NCBI GenBank assembly: GCA_945859605.1 | Contig: OX243815.1 | Coordinates: forward strand, 38,447,165 to 38,511,164 | DNA: 64,000 nt | Direction of reading: 5' to 3' | DNA from: Lumbricus rubellus | Taxonomy: Eukaryota; Annelida; Clitellata; Crassiclitellata; Lumbricidae | Shown: piece after piece, positions 49,197-57,852 of the stretch | How positions within the stretch are numbered: the first letter of the stretch is position 1 | Layout of the letters: each line of letters starts with the position of its first letter | Made by a program: the position numbers and the translations under genes | The notes under the pieces: model-generated | Database searches by the model: none | What the model was told of the DNA's origin: nothing | Seen by the model: the letters and a program-made list of their open reading frames with translations, nothing else

Positions 49197-50507
49197 TTAA
49201 TTCAATTTTCCATACACTACGCTCATTTTCTGCCCATCCGATTGGAACTGCAGCAACCTATCCGAAATTACAACGGCGAAAGCTTCGGTGTCGGCTGGCA
49301 CTGCTGCATTGAAAAGAGCCTTAATCTGAATATCAACGACAGATGATTTCAAACGCTCAGATTGTTTGCTTACATCGAACACGAACAACGGATATAATTC
49401 TTTATAATTTATAGGTGATATATTGCTTTGCGTAATCAACCGATCCATACCATAAAATTTTTGACTAAAGGAGGACGCGTCTCTATACGCTCTGGAGAAT
49501 TGTTGATTAGGAAACGACAGGTTATGATCGACAGCTGGATATCTTTCTTGATTCATCATCACATAAATGTTCTTGATATCGCAGTGATCAAAGAGCGATG
49601 GATTACTTTCCTGATCACCGCTACGACCCGTCTGAAATCCTACGATAATATATCTAGGCTTCTCGGGTGACGTTTTAACGCTTAATCTCCAACTGAAACT
49701 TGTCGACTGAGGAACTGTTATTGTGTCGCATTGACGAGCTCTATACGCAACTGGCAACGTTAATTTTGATTCAATCGTCTTATACAACTGCATTCGTTCC
49801 ATATCGGAAGGAATAACGTGTGGAATAAACCATGAAATTTTGTTTATAGCAACTTTTCCAGCAGCTGCAGCGTTATCTCGGAATATGGCATCATCGTCAG
49901 CTTTACGAACTAAAGTCAGCGTCTGTTTAAAGCCGTAAATAATCTTGTCGTAATCATCACAAAATCCGAAAATATGCTTCAACGGAACAATAAAACTGAA
50001 CATTCCCTTAGTGTTTGGCTTACGAATGAGAAAGATTTGTCTAGTGGAAAAGCCGACGTTGTCAGCAATAACAGCAGTCGCTCCAGTGTCTTTATACCAC
50101 AGCTGATTTAAGCCTTGAGTCAACTGAAAATCGTTTGGATACGTAAGTAAACCGAGCATCGTTGTAGCTTGACCCGGATGAAATAGCGTTTCGATTTCTT
50201 GATTAGATAACTGATAGGATATTTGACTGAATAGATGCAAAAGCCCATTATTCGTAAGAGCGACTGCATCGGCATTAACGTATGCGGTGTCATCAGCTTT
50301 AATTAGTCTTCCTTCGAATTGCAGATACGACTCTGCTGGGTGACTATATAAGTCCTGTAATTCAATATTTATTCTTATTTCACCAGAACTGTTAAGGTTA
50401 GTTCTCGCTACAGGTTCGTACTCGTGCCATTCGTATCGCTCGATACCTTCATCGATCAGTGGTTGCTCTGTGAATCTTAGAATATCGGATTGCATTTTAT
50501 TATACAT
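49197..50507 (-). CDS. MCP: major capsid protein, double jelly-roll (Polinton MCP)
   Basis: 436 residues. It should form the trimeric capsomers of an icosahedral particle. It has the conserved Polinton/adintovirus MCP wording: HPAESYLQFEGRLIK (56-70), LTNNGLLHLFSQISYQL (84-100), FHPGQATTMLGLL (109-121), QGLNQLWYKDTG (131-142) and FIVPLKHIFGFCDDYDKIIY (172-191). It is intact and of normal length. It is transcribed from a TATAATAAAATG start motif. Confidence 0.93.
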   Translation of the reverse strand: MYNKMQSDILRFTEQPLIDEGIERYEWHEYEPVARTNLNSSGEIRINIELQDLYSHPAESYLQFEGRLIKADDTAYVNADAVALTNNGLLHLFSQISYQLSNQEIETLFHPGQATTMLGLLTYPNDFQLTQGLNQLWYKDTGATAVIADNVGFSTRQIFLIRKPNTKGMFSFIVPLKHIFGFCDDYDKIIYGFKQTLTLVRKADDDAIFRDNAAAAGKVAINKISWFIPHVIPSDMERMQLYKTIESKLTLPVAYRARQCDTITVPQSTSFSWRLSVKTSPEKPRYIIVGFQTGRSGDQESNPSLFDHCDIKNIYVMMNQERYPAVDHNLSFPNQQFSRAYRDASSFSQKFYGMDRLITQSNISPINYKELYPLFVFDVSKQSERLKSSVVDIQIKALFNAAVPADTEAFAVVISDRLLQFQSDGQKMSVVYGKLN

Positions 50508-50537
50508 ATATTTTTAAATAAGAAAATACAGTTAGGC

Positions 50538-50882
50538 CTAAGCAATTTTCAAACCACCTCCGTTTAAGCGTTTTACGAGATCTTGAATTCTAATAGCTCC
50601 ACCTGTATTCGATCCTAGTAATCTAGCTAGAATAACTTTAGTTTCCTGAGTTATCGGCTGCTGAACGGGAGCTGGCGGGATTATCTTATTGAGTAATCGT
50701 TTTCCAACGTCGATCGCCTTATCCTTGGCAACACTCCCAATCTCTTTCACAGCCGTGCTAGCAATTTGTTTGGCTGCATTCGATGTCAGTAGTCTCTTGA
50801 GAAATCCTGCAATGGAATCGAATATTCCTGCTCCACCGACAACGTGTACTTTTTTATAACTTCTTCTCGCAACGACCAGCAT
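50538..50882 (-). CDS. small virion accessory protein with GG cleavage motifs
   Basis: 114 residues, basic N-terminus, then VVGG-AGIFDSIAGFLKRLL, an amphipathic helix-like stretch, and a C-terminal LNGG-G motif (106-110) that fits the adenain consensus of a hydrophobic residue, any residue, GG. It resembles small membrane-active or core proteins of adintoviruses and Polintons. The exact counterpart is not certain. Confidence 0.65.
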   Translation of the reverse strand: MLVVARRSYKKVHVVGGAGIFDSIAGFLKRLLTSNAAKQIASTAVKEIGSVAKDKAIDVGKRLLNKIIPPAPVQQPITQETKVILARLLGSNTGGAIRIQDLVKRLNGGGLKIA

Positions 50883-50924
50883 TTCTATATCATCAATTTT
50901 TAAATTAGATCATCAATTTTTAAA
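50883..50924 (+). repeat. short direct repeats at a Polinton gene boundary
   Basis: 'atcatcaatttttaaattag' occurs twice in tandem, with a third partial copy running into the stop region of the 299-residue gene. Confidence 0.7.
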
Positions 50925-51824
50925 TTAGATCATCAATTTTTTATATTCATCTTTGGTTATCACTCCTTGTCTTAGTAACTCGTCGGTCATACCTACAATT
51001 TCATTTCTTACACCTGTATTTCCCGCTTTGTAGCTATATATTCGCAACTCTAATTGTTTTACTAATTCGTTAGGATCTGAAGGAATGGTAATTATTCCGC
51101 TTCCTGTTTTACCTCTTAACTTCATGTAATCGTCCCATATGGGTTTTATTATCTTTGCATATTTTACACTTCTAGACGATTTAGGTTTGTTTGGTTTATT
51201 TGGCTGACTCATGGCATTCGTTTTAATTAGAATCTCGGCGTATTCTTCGAGATCACGATTATCATAAATTGAACTGTTTGGACTAGCTAACGTTAACAAT
51301 TCCCATAATCCTGGAGTTCCTTGATAAGTTGTGGTTCCAACTGTAATATCATTTCCTTGGATTGAGGCTTCGCTGTCACCGATGTAGAATTTTCCATCTC
51401 TTGATCTTAATCCGAATGTTGTGTCCACAAGTCTTTTATCAGAAGCATATTTTTTAAGGTATTCAACTGCAATATTTCCTAATTCTAACCTTCTAATGTC
51501 TTCTACTGGGTCATCGTCGTCGTATGCCTCTATAGACGGATACTGAGGAAATTGAATGGTTTTCAACGAATCTGGAAGTGCTTTTAGAGCGAGTGATGTT
51601 GCTGCAGAATTATCCTTTATTGTCGACAGCAAAGCGTTTTGTTCTTTCGAAATTGCTGATTGAGAGTCGACTATTGGTTTGTAGATTTTCGTTAATTCTC
51701 GTTGAAGTCCAAGATCGTCTATTCTCTCTGAAAGAAAGTTTTGTTTAATATTTTTTTTCGTTTTTAAAAACTCTTCGATAATAAAATCTCTTTTTGCAGG
51801 ATCGCTAATTTTCAGTAGTGACAT
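50925..51824 (-). CDS. conserved Polinton protein of unknown function, 299 aa
   Basis: The N-terminal third is helical and charged (possible coiled coil). A compact globular part follows with TTFGLRSRDGKFYIGDSE and GNDITVGTTTYQGTPGLWEL and onward to AEILIKTNAM. This wording recurs in animal Polintons as I recall them, but no activity is known to me. The spacing to its neighbours is short (42 bp to the previous gene, with a 'taaattagatcatcaattt' repeat). Confidence 0.7.
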   Translation of the reverse strand: MSLLKISDPAKRDFIIEEFLKTKKNIKQNFLSERIDDLGLQRELTKIYKPIVDSQSAISKEQNALLSTIKDNSAATSLALKALPDSLKTIQFPQYPSIEAYDDDDPVEDIRRLELGNIAVEYLKKYASDKRLVDTTFGLRSRDGKFYIGDSEASIQGNDITVGTTTYQGTPGLWELLTLASPNSSIYDNRDLEEYAEILIKTNAMSQPNKPNKPKSSRSVKYAKIIKPIWDDYMKLRGKTGSGIITIPSDPNELVKQLELRIYSYKAGNTGVRNEIVGMTDELLRQGVITKDEYKKLMI

Positions 51825-51891
51825 TTTTTATTATAATGTTTAAAACGTAACGTAAAACGTAAACGTAAAACGTAAACATAAAACGTACAAT

Positions 51892-52278
51892 TTATGCATC
51901 GTAGTAATTAACGTAACAAATTGAGTCTTTTTCGTTTATAGTAACTGGTGAATCGGAGTTGTTTTGAATTGTAATTATTATATCCTCTGCGTCCTCTAGT
52001 ACTGTACCATCTTGAAGGCTCAGTCTGAGTTGTTTCAACTTCTGTCTAAGAGAGACTAGACACATTCCACTGGTCATTCGGACTCCAAGGCCTACTTCTA
52101 CTGTAATATTTGTCTTTGGTTCAATCGTTATCGCTTGCTGAGCAAAAATCTCATATCTGTCGCCTGCTCGTTGTCTTGCAGGAGCGTGAGTGACCACTTT
52201 AGGCATCCAAATTATCGGACTCACACGAGGCTTCCGTTTGGTGATAAATTTGTGTATTGGGTGACCGTATCCAGACAT
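51892..52278 (-). CDS. dUTPase-fold-like protein, probably not catalytic
   Basis: 128 residues. The order of elements resembles trimeric dUTPases: RAGDRYEIFA (38-46; usually AGxDL), ITIEPKTNITVEVGLGVRM (50-68), GMCLVSLRQKL in place of the PxGxxGxxxxRSGL motif (71-81) and IIITIQNNSDSPVTINEKDS (100-119), like the 'NxSxxxxxxxxGDR' strand. The GVIDxDYRG tyrosine motif and the serine and arginine of the usual active site are missing. Inference: the fold was kept for a structural role, such as a virion or regulatory protein. Not confirmed without a structure comparison. Confidence 0.5.
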   Translation of the reverse strand: MSGYGHPIHKFITKRKPRVSPIIWMPKVVTHAPARQRAGDRYEIFAQQAITIEPKTNITVEVGLGVRMTSGMCLVSLRQKLKQLRLSLQDGTVLEDAEDIIITIQNNSDSPVTINEKDSICYVNYYDA

Positions 52279-52294
52279 TTATATAAGTGGTTTT

Positions 52295-52936
52295 TTAAAG
52301 TAACATTCCAAGAATAGGAATATTTTTAAATGGTGAATTGGGTCCCAAGATAAGACCTTCACCGCTGATATATCCTGCTCCTCTTTTCATAAACAGACCG
52401 GATCCTGTTATCGAACTGCCCTTTTTCCACGGTGATAGAATAAGACCTTCCCCAGCAGGCATTATCTTACAGCATATTCCTCCTTTTTTAACGTAAAGTA
52501 CGCCGGATCCATGTGAGATCGAAGATCCACTTATCTGATGTGAGATCGAAGATCCACTAATTTTATCGACAATTTTGGAACCAGCTGCAGAACCCAATCC
52601 TGTTAAGGCTCCTGTGGCTAAACTCGGAAGAACACTAGACAGAAGAAACTTTCCGGCTGTTGCTAAGAACGGTAGAATAGCGCCAATAAATCCGCCTTCG
52701 ACTCTCGCATTGTCTTCTAATTGCTTTTTACCCATTTTAATTGTCACACCAGTTCCATTCTGATACGCTTTAGTTAACTTGTTAATTTGCCTCTGGTTTA
52801 GAGCTAATACATGCTCACCAGTTATATCTTCATGAGAAAGTCTTATACTCACCCCAGTTCCGACTTGAACAGCTCGCTTAATCTTCTCTTTTTGCCCTTC
52901 AGAAATATTAACTTTGACCTTAGCGTAAGCGCTCAT
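52295..52936 (-). CDS. Polinton virion accessory protein (pVI/pX-like) with GG cleavage site
   Basis: 213 residues. The N-terminus (about 1-75) is conserved in animal Polintons (KVKVNISEGQKEKIKRAV, IRLSHEDI, KAYQNGTGVTIKMGK). VEGG-FIGAIL (79-86) is a likely protease site, after which 83-115 is a hydrophobic, Gly/Ala/Leu-rich helix suited to membrane contact. The C-terminus ends GLILGPNSPFKNIPILGMLL. A 9-residue unit ISGSSISHQ is duplicated at 127-143, with a matching 27-bp repeat in the DNA (about 52512-52560). Confidence 0.78.
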   Translation of the reverse strand: MSAYAKVKVNISEGQKEKIKRAVQVGTGVSIRLSHEDITGEHVLALNQRQINKLTKAYQNGTGVTIKMGKKQLEDNARVEGGFIGAILPFLATAGKFLLSSVLPSLATGALTGLGSAAGSKIVDKISGSSISHQISGSSISHGSGVLYVKKGGICCKIMPAGEGLILSPWKKGSSITGSGLFMKRGAGYISGEGLILGPNSPFKNIPILGMLL

Positions 52937-52960
52937 CTTATATTAAATATAAACTTTAAA

Positions 52961-53734
52961 TTAAACCTCTCTTATGTGAAATCGTATCGACAATTCCTCA
53001 CCTCTTAAATTAATTAGTTTTCCATTTTGGTCTATTAGTTTTGTTTCCATCGATGAAATAGAGTATAGCGTTATTGGAAGATAAACCAGATTATGAGGAG
53101 ATTCGATTATCTTATAACCAGGCCCGACCGATGGAAAGAAAGAATAAATTATGTTCTCCGTAGTTCCGTTGGCATACGATGATCCTATTATATCACTGGT
53201 AACACGTAAACTATTCACGCTGTTTATATCGACTATGTGCTCGGATTCGTTATATCCTTCGGAGTATACACGACGCTGAAATCCTAGAACGGTGCTAATT
53301 GAATTTTCTACTGTAAAATCAACTTTATAGTTCTCATCAATTTCCAAAACAGCCTTCAAAGTATTGTTATTTGGTTGCAACTTTATACATTGGCCATGAC
53401 CTTCTTCCTTTAAAATTCTCTGTATGTAATCGTTTAAGTCTTCGATTTCATAGCAACCGGTTGGAATGTCTAAATCTTCCCACGTTACACCGTTATCTGA
53501 CGAATATACGAATTTATTATTTGTTTCGTCTATATTGGGAAAACTGTAGTAAGTTTCAAGATTAACAAGGGCCATTTCATACTTCTTACTTTTGTCCAGT
53601 TCGATTAGTGGATTAAATTTCGTTCGAATTCGTGTGCTCCTTTCGCTCAACAAAATGCAAAAGGATTCTTTAGCCTCTGTGTTGCGTGCAATCGTTTGAG
53701 TGTTAAGCAAAATCTTTTCCAGTAGGGTTTCCAT
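52961..53734 (-). CDS. mCP: minor capsid (penton-like) protein
   Basis: 257 residues. Predicted single jelly-roll vertex protein, from family wording: FNPLIELDKSKKYEMALVNL (40-59), NIDETNNKFVYS, WEDLDIPTGCYEIEDLNDYI, VNSLRVTSDIIGSSYANG and a C-terminal strand ELSIRFHIRE. It is intact and lies directly downstream of the ATPase gene. The assignment rests on remembered patterns of Polinton minor capsid proteins. Confidence 0.82.
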   Translation of the reverse strand: METLLEKILLNTQTIARNTEAKESFCILLSERSTRIRTKFNPLIELDKSKKYEMALVNLETYYSFPNIDETNNKFVYSSDNGVTWEDLDIPTGCYEIEDLNDYIQRILKEEGHGQCIKLQPNNNTLKAVLEIDENYKVDFTVENSISTVLGFQRRVYSEGYNESEHIVDINSVNSLRVTSDIIGSSYANGTTENIIYSFFPSVGPGYKIIESPHNLVYLPITLYSISSMETKLIDQNGKLINLRGEELSIRFHIREV

Positions 53735-53800
53735 TTTAAATAGTTATTTTTAAACCAAGAATATAAAATCTTAAACTTCGCTATCATTTTATTATTGATT

Positions 53801-54577
53801 TTATTTAATATAAAATGTATCTAATCCACATCTGTACTTACCATTATTTGTTTTACTAGTAAGGTCAATAACCACAAAACCATGCGTTTCATCCCACGCA
53901 GTTTTGCATAGTTTTCGAAATTCTTCAATAGTCATATCATCTACGCCTATATGATCGCTGTATATATGATTAATATTTTTGAGGTCTTGAGGGAATAGAC
54001 ATATAAAGTTAGCATTCTCTCTTATAGTTTGTCTAGGTAGCTTGAAATAATTTTGTGCTAGGTAAAAGCAGTCTACATTACTATGCCTACCTCTTATATA
54101 ATACGATTCGCATTTATTTTGTCGCTCTAACTGTAAATCATCAAAAATCATGAGATTCTTCTTATCTCGACTTAAGTCTCGTGGATCTGGAACATCTTCA
54201 GAGGTTTCATAGAACTTGCAGTCTATATCGGATTTCTTATCCATGTTTTTAGACATCTCCTCTACAACGGACGATGGAGATACATTTAATTTCATTATCT
54301 CATCTCGGTTATCAAAAAGTCTTATAATCGCTTCCTTTGGTAATTTCTCTTCGAATGCTTTCTTAAGTATCTTATATTCCGGTTGGAAGAGACTTTTACC
54401 GAAGATATGTAGGTTATCGTAATCTAACCAACCAGGTCTCAGTAATAAATTAAGTAGTAAAGTTGTCTTACCGCATTGAGACTTACCTACGATCAAACCT
54501 CTGATACTTCTTGGTAAGAGAGGACTGTTGAAGCGTTTAGATGAATCTTCATTCCAGGATAGGTCTTGGACTTCCAT
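53801..54577 (-). CDS. ATP: genome-packaging ATPase (FtsK/HerA, A32-like)
   Basis: 258 residues. It drives DNA into the capsid in related viruses. Walker A is GKSQCGKTT (31-39), Walker B is LMIFDD (142-147), and the downstream AQNYFKLPRQTIRENAN (174-190) is the family's sensor-like segment. It is intact and of normal length. Its ATG is only 20 bp from the ATG of the divergent zinc-ribbon/PLA2 gene. Confidence 0.95.
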   Translation of the reverse strand: MEVQDLSWNEDSSKRFNSPLLPRSIRGLIVGKSQCGKTTLLLNLLLRPGWLDYDNLHIFGKSLFQPEYKILKKAFEEKLPKEAIIRLFDNRDEIMKLNVSPSSVVEEMSKNMDKKSDIDCKFYETSEDVPDPRDLSRDKKNLMIFDDLQLERQNKCESYYIRGRHSNVDCFYLAQNYFKLPRQTIRENANFICLFPQDLKNINHIYSDHIGVDDMTIEEFRKLCKTAWDETHGFVVIDLTSKTNNGKYRCGLDTFYIK

Positions 54578-54597
54578 TTTAATTATATTATATTAAA
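54578..54597. promoter_or_regulatory. 20-bp divergent start region, near-palindromic
   Basis: Two start codons point away from each other with only 20 A/T bases between them. Read with the ATGs, the block is an almost perfect inverted repeat (CATTTTAAT..ATTAAAATG), so each gene sees the same TTAAAATG start. There is no room for separate 5' leaders or a usual promoter. Inference: a bidirectional late-type promoter or initiator. Confidence 0.6.
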
Positions 54598-55128
54598 ATG
54601 GAGTATTGTGTAAAATGTAAGCGACAAACTGAATCTAAAGATGTTCAACGAGTCGTCAGTAAGAATGGTAGACCTATGCTTAGGGGTGTGTGCGTTGAGT
54701 GTGGCGCTAGAAAAACTCAGTTTACTAAAATGTCCACTACAGTACAAGGAGGTGATTTGGTTTCAGCTCTAAATTCTGCTACTTCTAATATTAAACTTCC
54801 ATGGGCAAAGTATCCAGGAGAATTACATCTTCCAGGACATTCTTTCACGGGTCCAGGAACTCGATTGGATTTGCGATTGAATCCTGATGGGACGCCAAAA
54901 GATTGGAGTAAACCAGTAGACAGAGTTGATGCAGCAGCCTATCGTCACGACCTAGCTTACGCTAAACATACTGATACAGCAGGGAGAAACGTCGCTGACA
55001 GAGCTATGATAGATGAATTAAATAATATACCTAATCCTTCTTTCCGCGAACGAGTTGAAAGATCTATAGTTAAACCAATTTTATCAACGAAAACCCATTT
55101 TGGAATGGGGTTGAAAAAAAAACTCTGA
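54598..55128 (+). CDS. zinc-ribbon plus phospholipase A2-like protein
   Basis: 176 residues. A four-cysteine zinc ribbon (C4, C7, C32, C35) is followed by a likely protease site VQGG-D (49-53) and then a PLA2 domain of the type also found in parvovirus capsid proteins: the calcium loop TGPGTRLDLRL (84-94), PVDRVDAAAYRHDLAYAKH with catalytic His117/Asp118, then VADRAMIDEL. Its role is probably membrane breach by the particle. It ends GMGLKKKL at an A9 run where the integrase frame (-1) overlaps. Confidence 0.88.
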   Translation: MEYCVKCKRQTESKDVQRVVSKNGRPMLRGVCVECGARKTQFTKMSTTVQGGDLVSALNSATSNIKLPWAKYPGELHLPGHSFTGPGTRLDLRLNPDGTPKDWSKPVDRVDAAAYRHDLAYAKHTDTAGRNVADRAMIDELNNIPNPSFRERVERSIVKPILSTKTHFGMGLKKKL

Positions 55129-56045
55129 GATGGACAGACCAACTTGCTGACGAATTACATAAACCTATAGTCAGGAAGTTTAGGAAGCGAGTTGTTTATG
55201 TTCAGGGAGTGGACAAAGTTTGGGCTGCTGACTTAATTGACATGCAGGCTTATGCTAAATTTAATTCTGGTGTGAAATATTTGTTAAGCGTCATTGATAT
55301 ATTCTCCAAGTATGCATTTATTCAGCCGTTAAAAGATAAGCGCGGAGAATCTGTGGCAGATGCTTTCGTTAAAATATTTAATACGAGCAAAAGAAGGGGG
55401 GAAAAACTTTGGGTCGATAAGGGAACAGAATTTTATAATAAACAGGTAAAATCATTAGGTATGCAGTTGTACTCAACTGAGAATGAAGAGAAATCTTGTA
55501 TCGTAGAAAGATTTAATAGAACAGTAAAAGAGAAGATGTTTAAATATTTTACAGCAAATTCAACTCAGAGATATATCGATGTTTTAGATAATATGGTTAA
55601 TTTATACAACAACACAAGACATTCTTCCATTAAAATGACTCCTGTTAAAGCGAGTGTTAAAGCAAACGAATGGGTTGTGTGGATGAATCTGTATGGTGAT
55701 GCTGTACCTGAAACTGTTAAACCTAAATTTTCAGTAGGAGATAAAGTAAGAATTTCCAAGAAGAAAAAGACATTTGAGAAAGGCTACACGCAGAATTGGA
55801 CACAGGAAGTTTTTACTATAACACACATTCAGTACACAGACCCTATAACCTATAAAATCTCTGACTATCATGGAGAAGAAATAAAAGGGACATTTTATGA
55901 ACCAGAACTACAATCGACAACGCAAGATACATTTAAAATAGAAAAGATTATAAGAAAAAGAGGAAATCGGTCTTTGGTTAAATGGTTAGGCTATGATGAG
56001 TCATTCAATTCATGGGTTAATAATAAAGACTTGATGTCATTGTGA
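55074..56045 (+). CDS. INT: Polinton integrase, DDE plus chromodomain, start missing or reached by frameshift
   Basis: Inserts the element and makes the 6-bp duplication. The frame is open from 55074 but has no ATG before the catalytic core; the codon at 55209 is GTG. Numbering from 55209: catalytic D8 (WAADLIDM), D70 (LWVDKGTEFY) and E100 (IVERFNRT), then an SH3-like basic part (FSVGDKVRISKKKK) and a C-terminal chromodomain (about 242-278, LVKWLGYDESFNSWV). The conserved LADELHKP element lies upstream, at 55143-55166, within the open frame. The reading frame is -1 relative to the PLA2 gene, and the two overlap at A9 (55114-55122). An AATAAA lies about 48 bp after the stop. Confidence 0.9.
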   Translation, partial: TNFINENPFWNGVEKKTLRWTDQLADELHKPIVRKFRKRVVYVQGVDKVWAADLIDMQAYAKFNSGVKYLLSVIDIFSKYAFIQPLKDKRGESVADAFVKIFNTSKRRGEKLWVDKGTEFYNKQVKSLGMQLYSTENEEKSCIVERFNRTVKEKMFKYFTANSTQRYIDVLDNMVNLYNNTRHSSIKMTPVKASVKANEWVVWMNLYGDAVPETVKPKFSVGDKVRISKKKKTFEKGYTQNWTQEVFTITHIQYTDPITYKISDYHGEEIKGTFYEPELQSTTQDTFKIEKIIRKRGNRSLVKWLGYDESFNSWVNNKDLMSL

Positions 56046-56123
56046 ATTTAACTGATTTATAGCTTATAAAGAGTGATGGTCTTAATTATATAATAAACTT
56101 TAAAAAATTTAAATTAAAAAAAA

Positions 56124-56197
<74 letters not shown>

Positions 56198-56748
56198 AAA
56201 ATAAATAAATAAAAAAAAAAATAAATAAATTTAAATAAAAGAAATTTAAATTAAAAAAGTAAAAAAATTTTAATTCAAAAAAACTTTTAAAAAAAATTAA
56301 ATTAAAAAAGTCTTCTTTTTAGAATTGTTAAAACAGCTCTCGTGTACTCAAATACTTTTTCTATGAATAAGAGCACGCTGTCCTGCAGTTTGCAACAGTA
56401 TCATCGGTCAACATACAAGCATGCGTTCCGTGCTAAATGAATGCGTCTGCGAACTGCGTGTGACCTACTTACGGTATCACGGATGATACCAGAATCAGGT
56501 CACGAAAGACGCATGCGTTCCGTGCTAAATGAATGCGCCCGCTGAACTGCGTCGTTGCAATCGATTGCAAAGGTAGGCCTAATCGATTTCGTCTTGGTGA
56601 TGATAATATTATAATCGTCTCCACCGTCGCTGCAAGTCCTACAAATTTGCAATTAGGCCTACATGGTTCTTATGATTCTGTTCTAGACAACAACCATTTC
56701 TACTAATTTTAATACGTTAGGCTATGTGAAGACAAGTATCCAATTAGG
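56046..56748. other. Polinton non-coding region: A-rich tract and direct repeats
   Basis: About 56095-56310 is almost pure A with short TTT breaks. A 27-bp direct repeat beginning gcatgcgttccgtgctaaat occurs at 56419-56445 and 56511-56537. Between the two copies 'ggtatcacggatgatacc' forms an imperfect inverted repeat. No gene was seen. It could hold a control or replication site. Confidence 0.6.
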
Positions 56749-57852
56749 TTAAGGATCATCCTGCATCATCAAATCTCTTCTTTGTTCTTCTTCGACTTCC
56801 ATTAAAGAAATGTCAAAATATTCGTCTTGGGCTTCCGATAAACAACTGAAAAAAGTGTTAATGCCTTCATTGGCCAGCACACTCTTGTCGGTGACATCCG
56901 TGAAGTAATCTGCATCATTGTCATAACAGAAATCCGGATCAACGTTGAGATGTAATTCGTTTTCTAGTACTTGCATTTTTACAGGCATGAGGTTAAATGG
57001 TTTGTTTTGTGCACAGACGTCGACGTGAGATTTTAATTTTATGCCAAGGTCATCGTCGTTGTTGATAAGGTCTTTGATTCTGTTGTGGTGCTTCGTAATT
57101 TGTGAAAAAGATAGACCACAACATATTAGACCGGGATAGCTTTGGATCAGTGTTGCAAATAGACATTAGCGGTGAATTGTTATATAGGGCAAGCCGAATT
57201 CTTGAGGAAACCATTCTTTAAGAGGGATGTCAGTTGGCATGTACTCACGTGCATACAGATAACACATTCCTCTGTGGTAGGCTATGATAAGAAGCAGATT
57301 CGATGCTGTTTCGTCTCTGTCTAACAGTTGTTTATGAATTAATTTGATAGATGCTAGATCAGTCGGCTTTAAGTTATAAGTTTGGTCTAGAAAATTCAGA
57401 TCGAAATTCCACTCCAGGTCTGTATGCCGTCTTTCGTATTCCGCGATTCCTTTCCGTATCTGGGGAACAATCTTTTCTTTGAAAATCTTTGAACTGTAGT
57501 AATCTGACTGTCGTCCGGGTGGACTTGGAGATTCAACGGACTGAATGCTAGATGGAGTCTGCTTACTACCACAAGGAATCGGTTGATTGTCAGCAGACGG
57601 TTGATTGTCAGCAGATGGAATCGGTTGATTGTCAGCAGACGGTTGATTGTCAGCAGATGGAATCGTTGGTTGATCGATGTCACGAGGTCTTTTAATCTGG
57701 CGTTTTGTTTTCGTGGGTTTATCGAGAAAGGTGGCTATTTTCCCTAATTGTTCCGTTAATTTCTTTTTTTCATCAACTGTGAAAGAACTATTAAGTGCTC
57801 TATTTATTTCTTTTTTAGAGAATGCTCCGATTTTTATTAACAGATCAGCCAT
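56749..57852 (-). pseudogene. Polinton accessory ORF with one in-frame stop (367 codons), unknown function
   Basis: One frame runs from ATG 57852 to the stop at 56749, broken only by TAA at 57166-57168. The first part (228 residues) has a Lys-rich N-terminus, an IPSADNQP repeat from a DNA tandem repeat (about 57577-57663) and a helical region ending YITIHR. After the stop, 59 codons (including SYPGLICCGLSFSQITKHHN) lead without another stop to an internal ATG at 56988 and an acidic 79-residue end. Cysteine- and aromatic-rich continuity suggests one protein. Either a nonsense mutation, stop readthrough or an unseen intron. No family is recognised. Confidence 0.6.

Noticed and set aside
55209..55211. 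GTG as the true integrase start
   Set aside because: Initiation at GTG is unlikely in an animal, and the conserved region continues upstream in the same frame.
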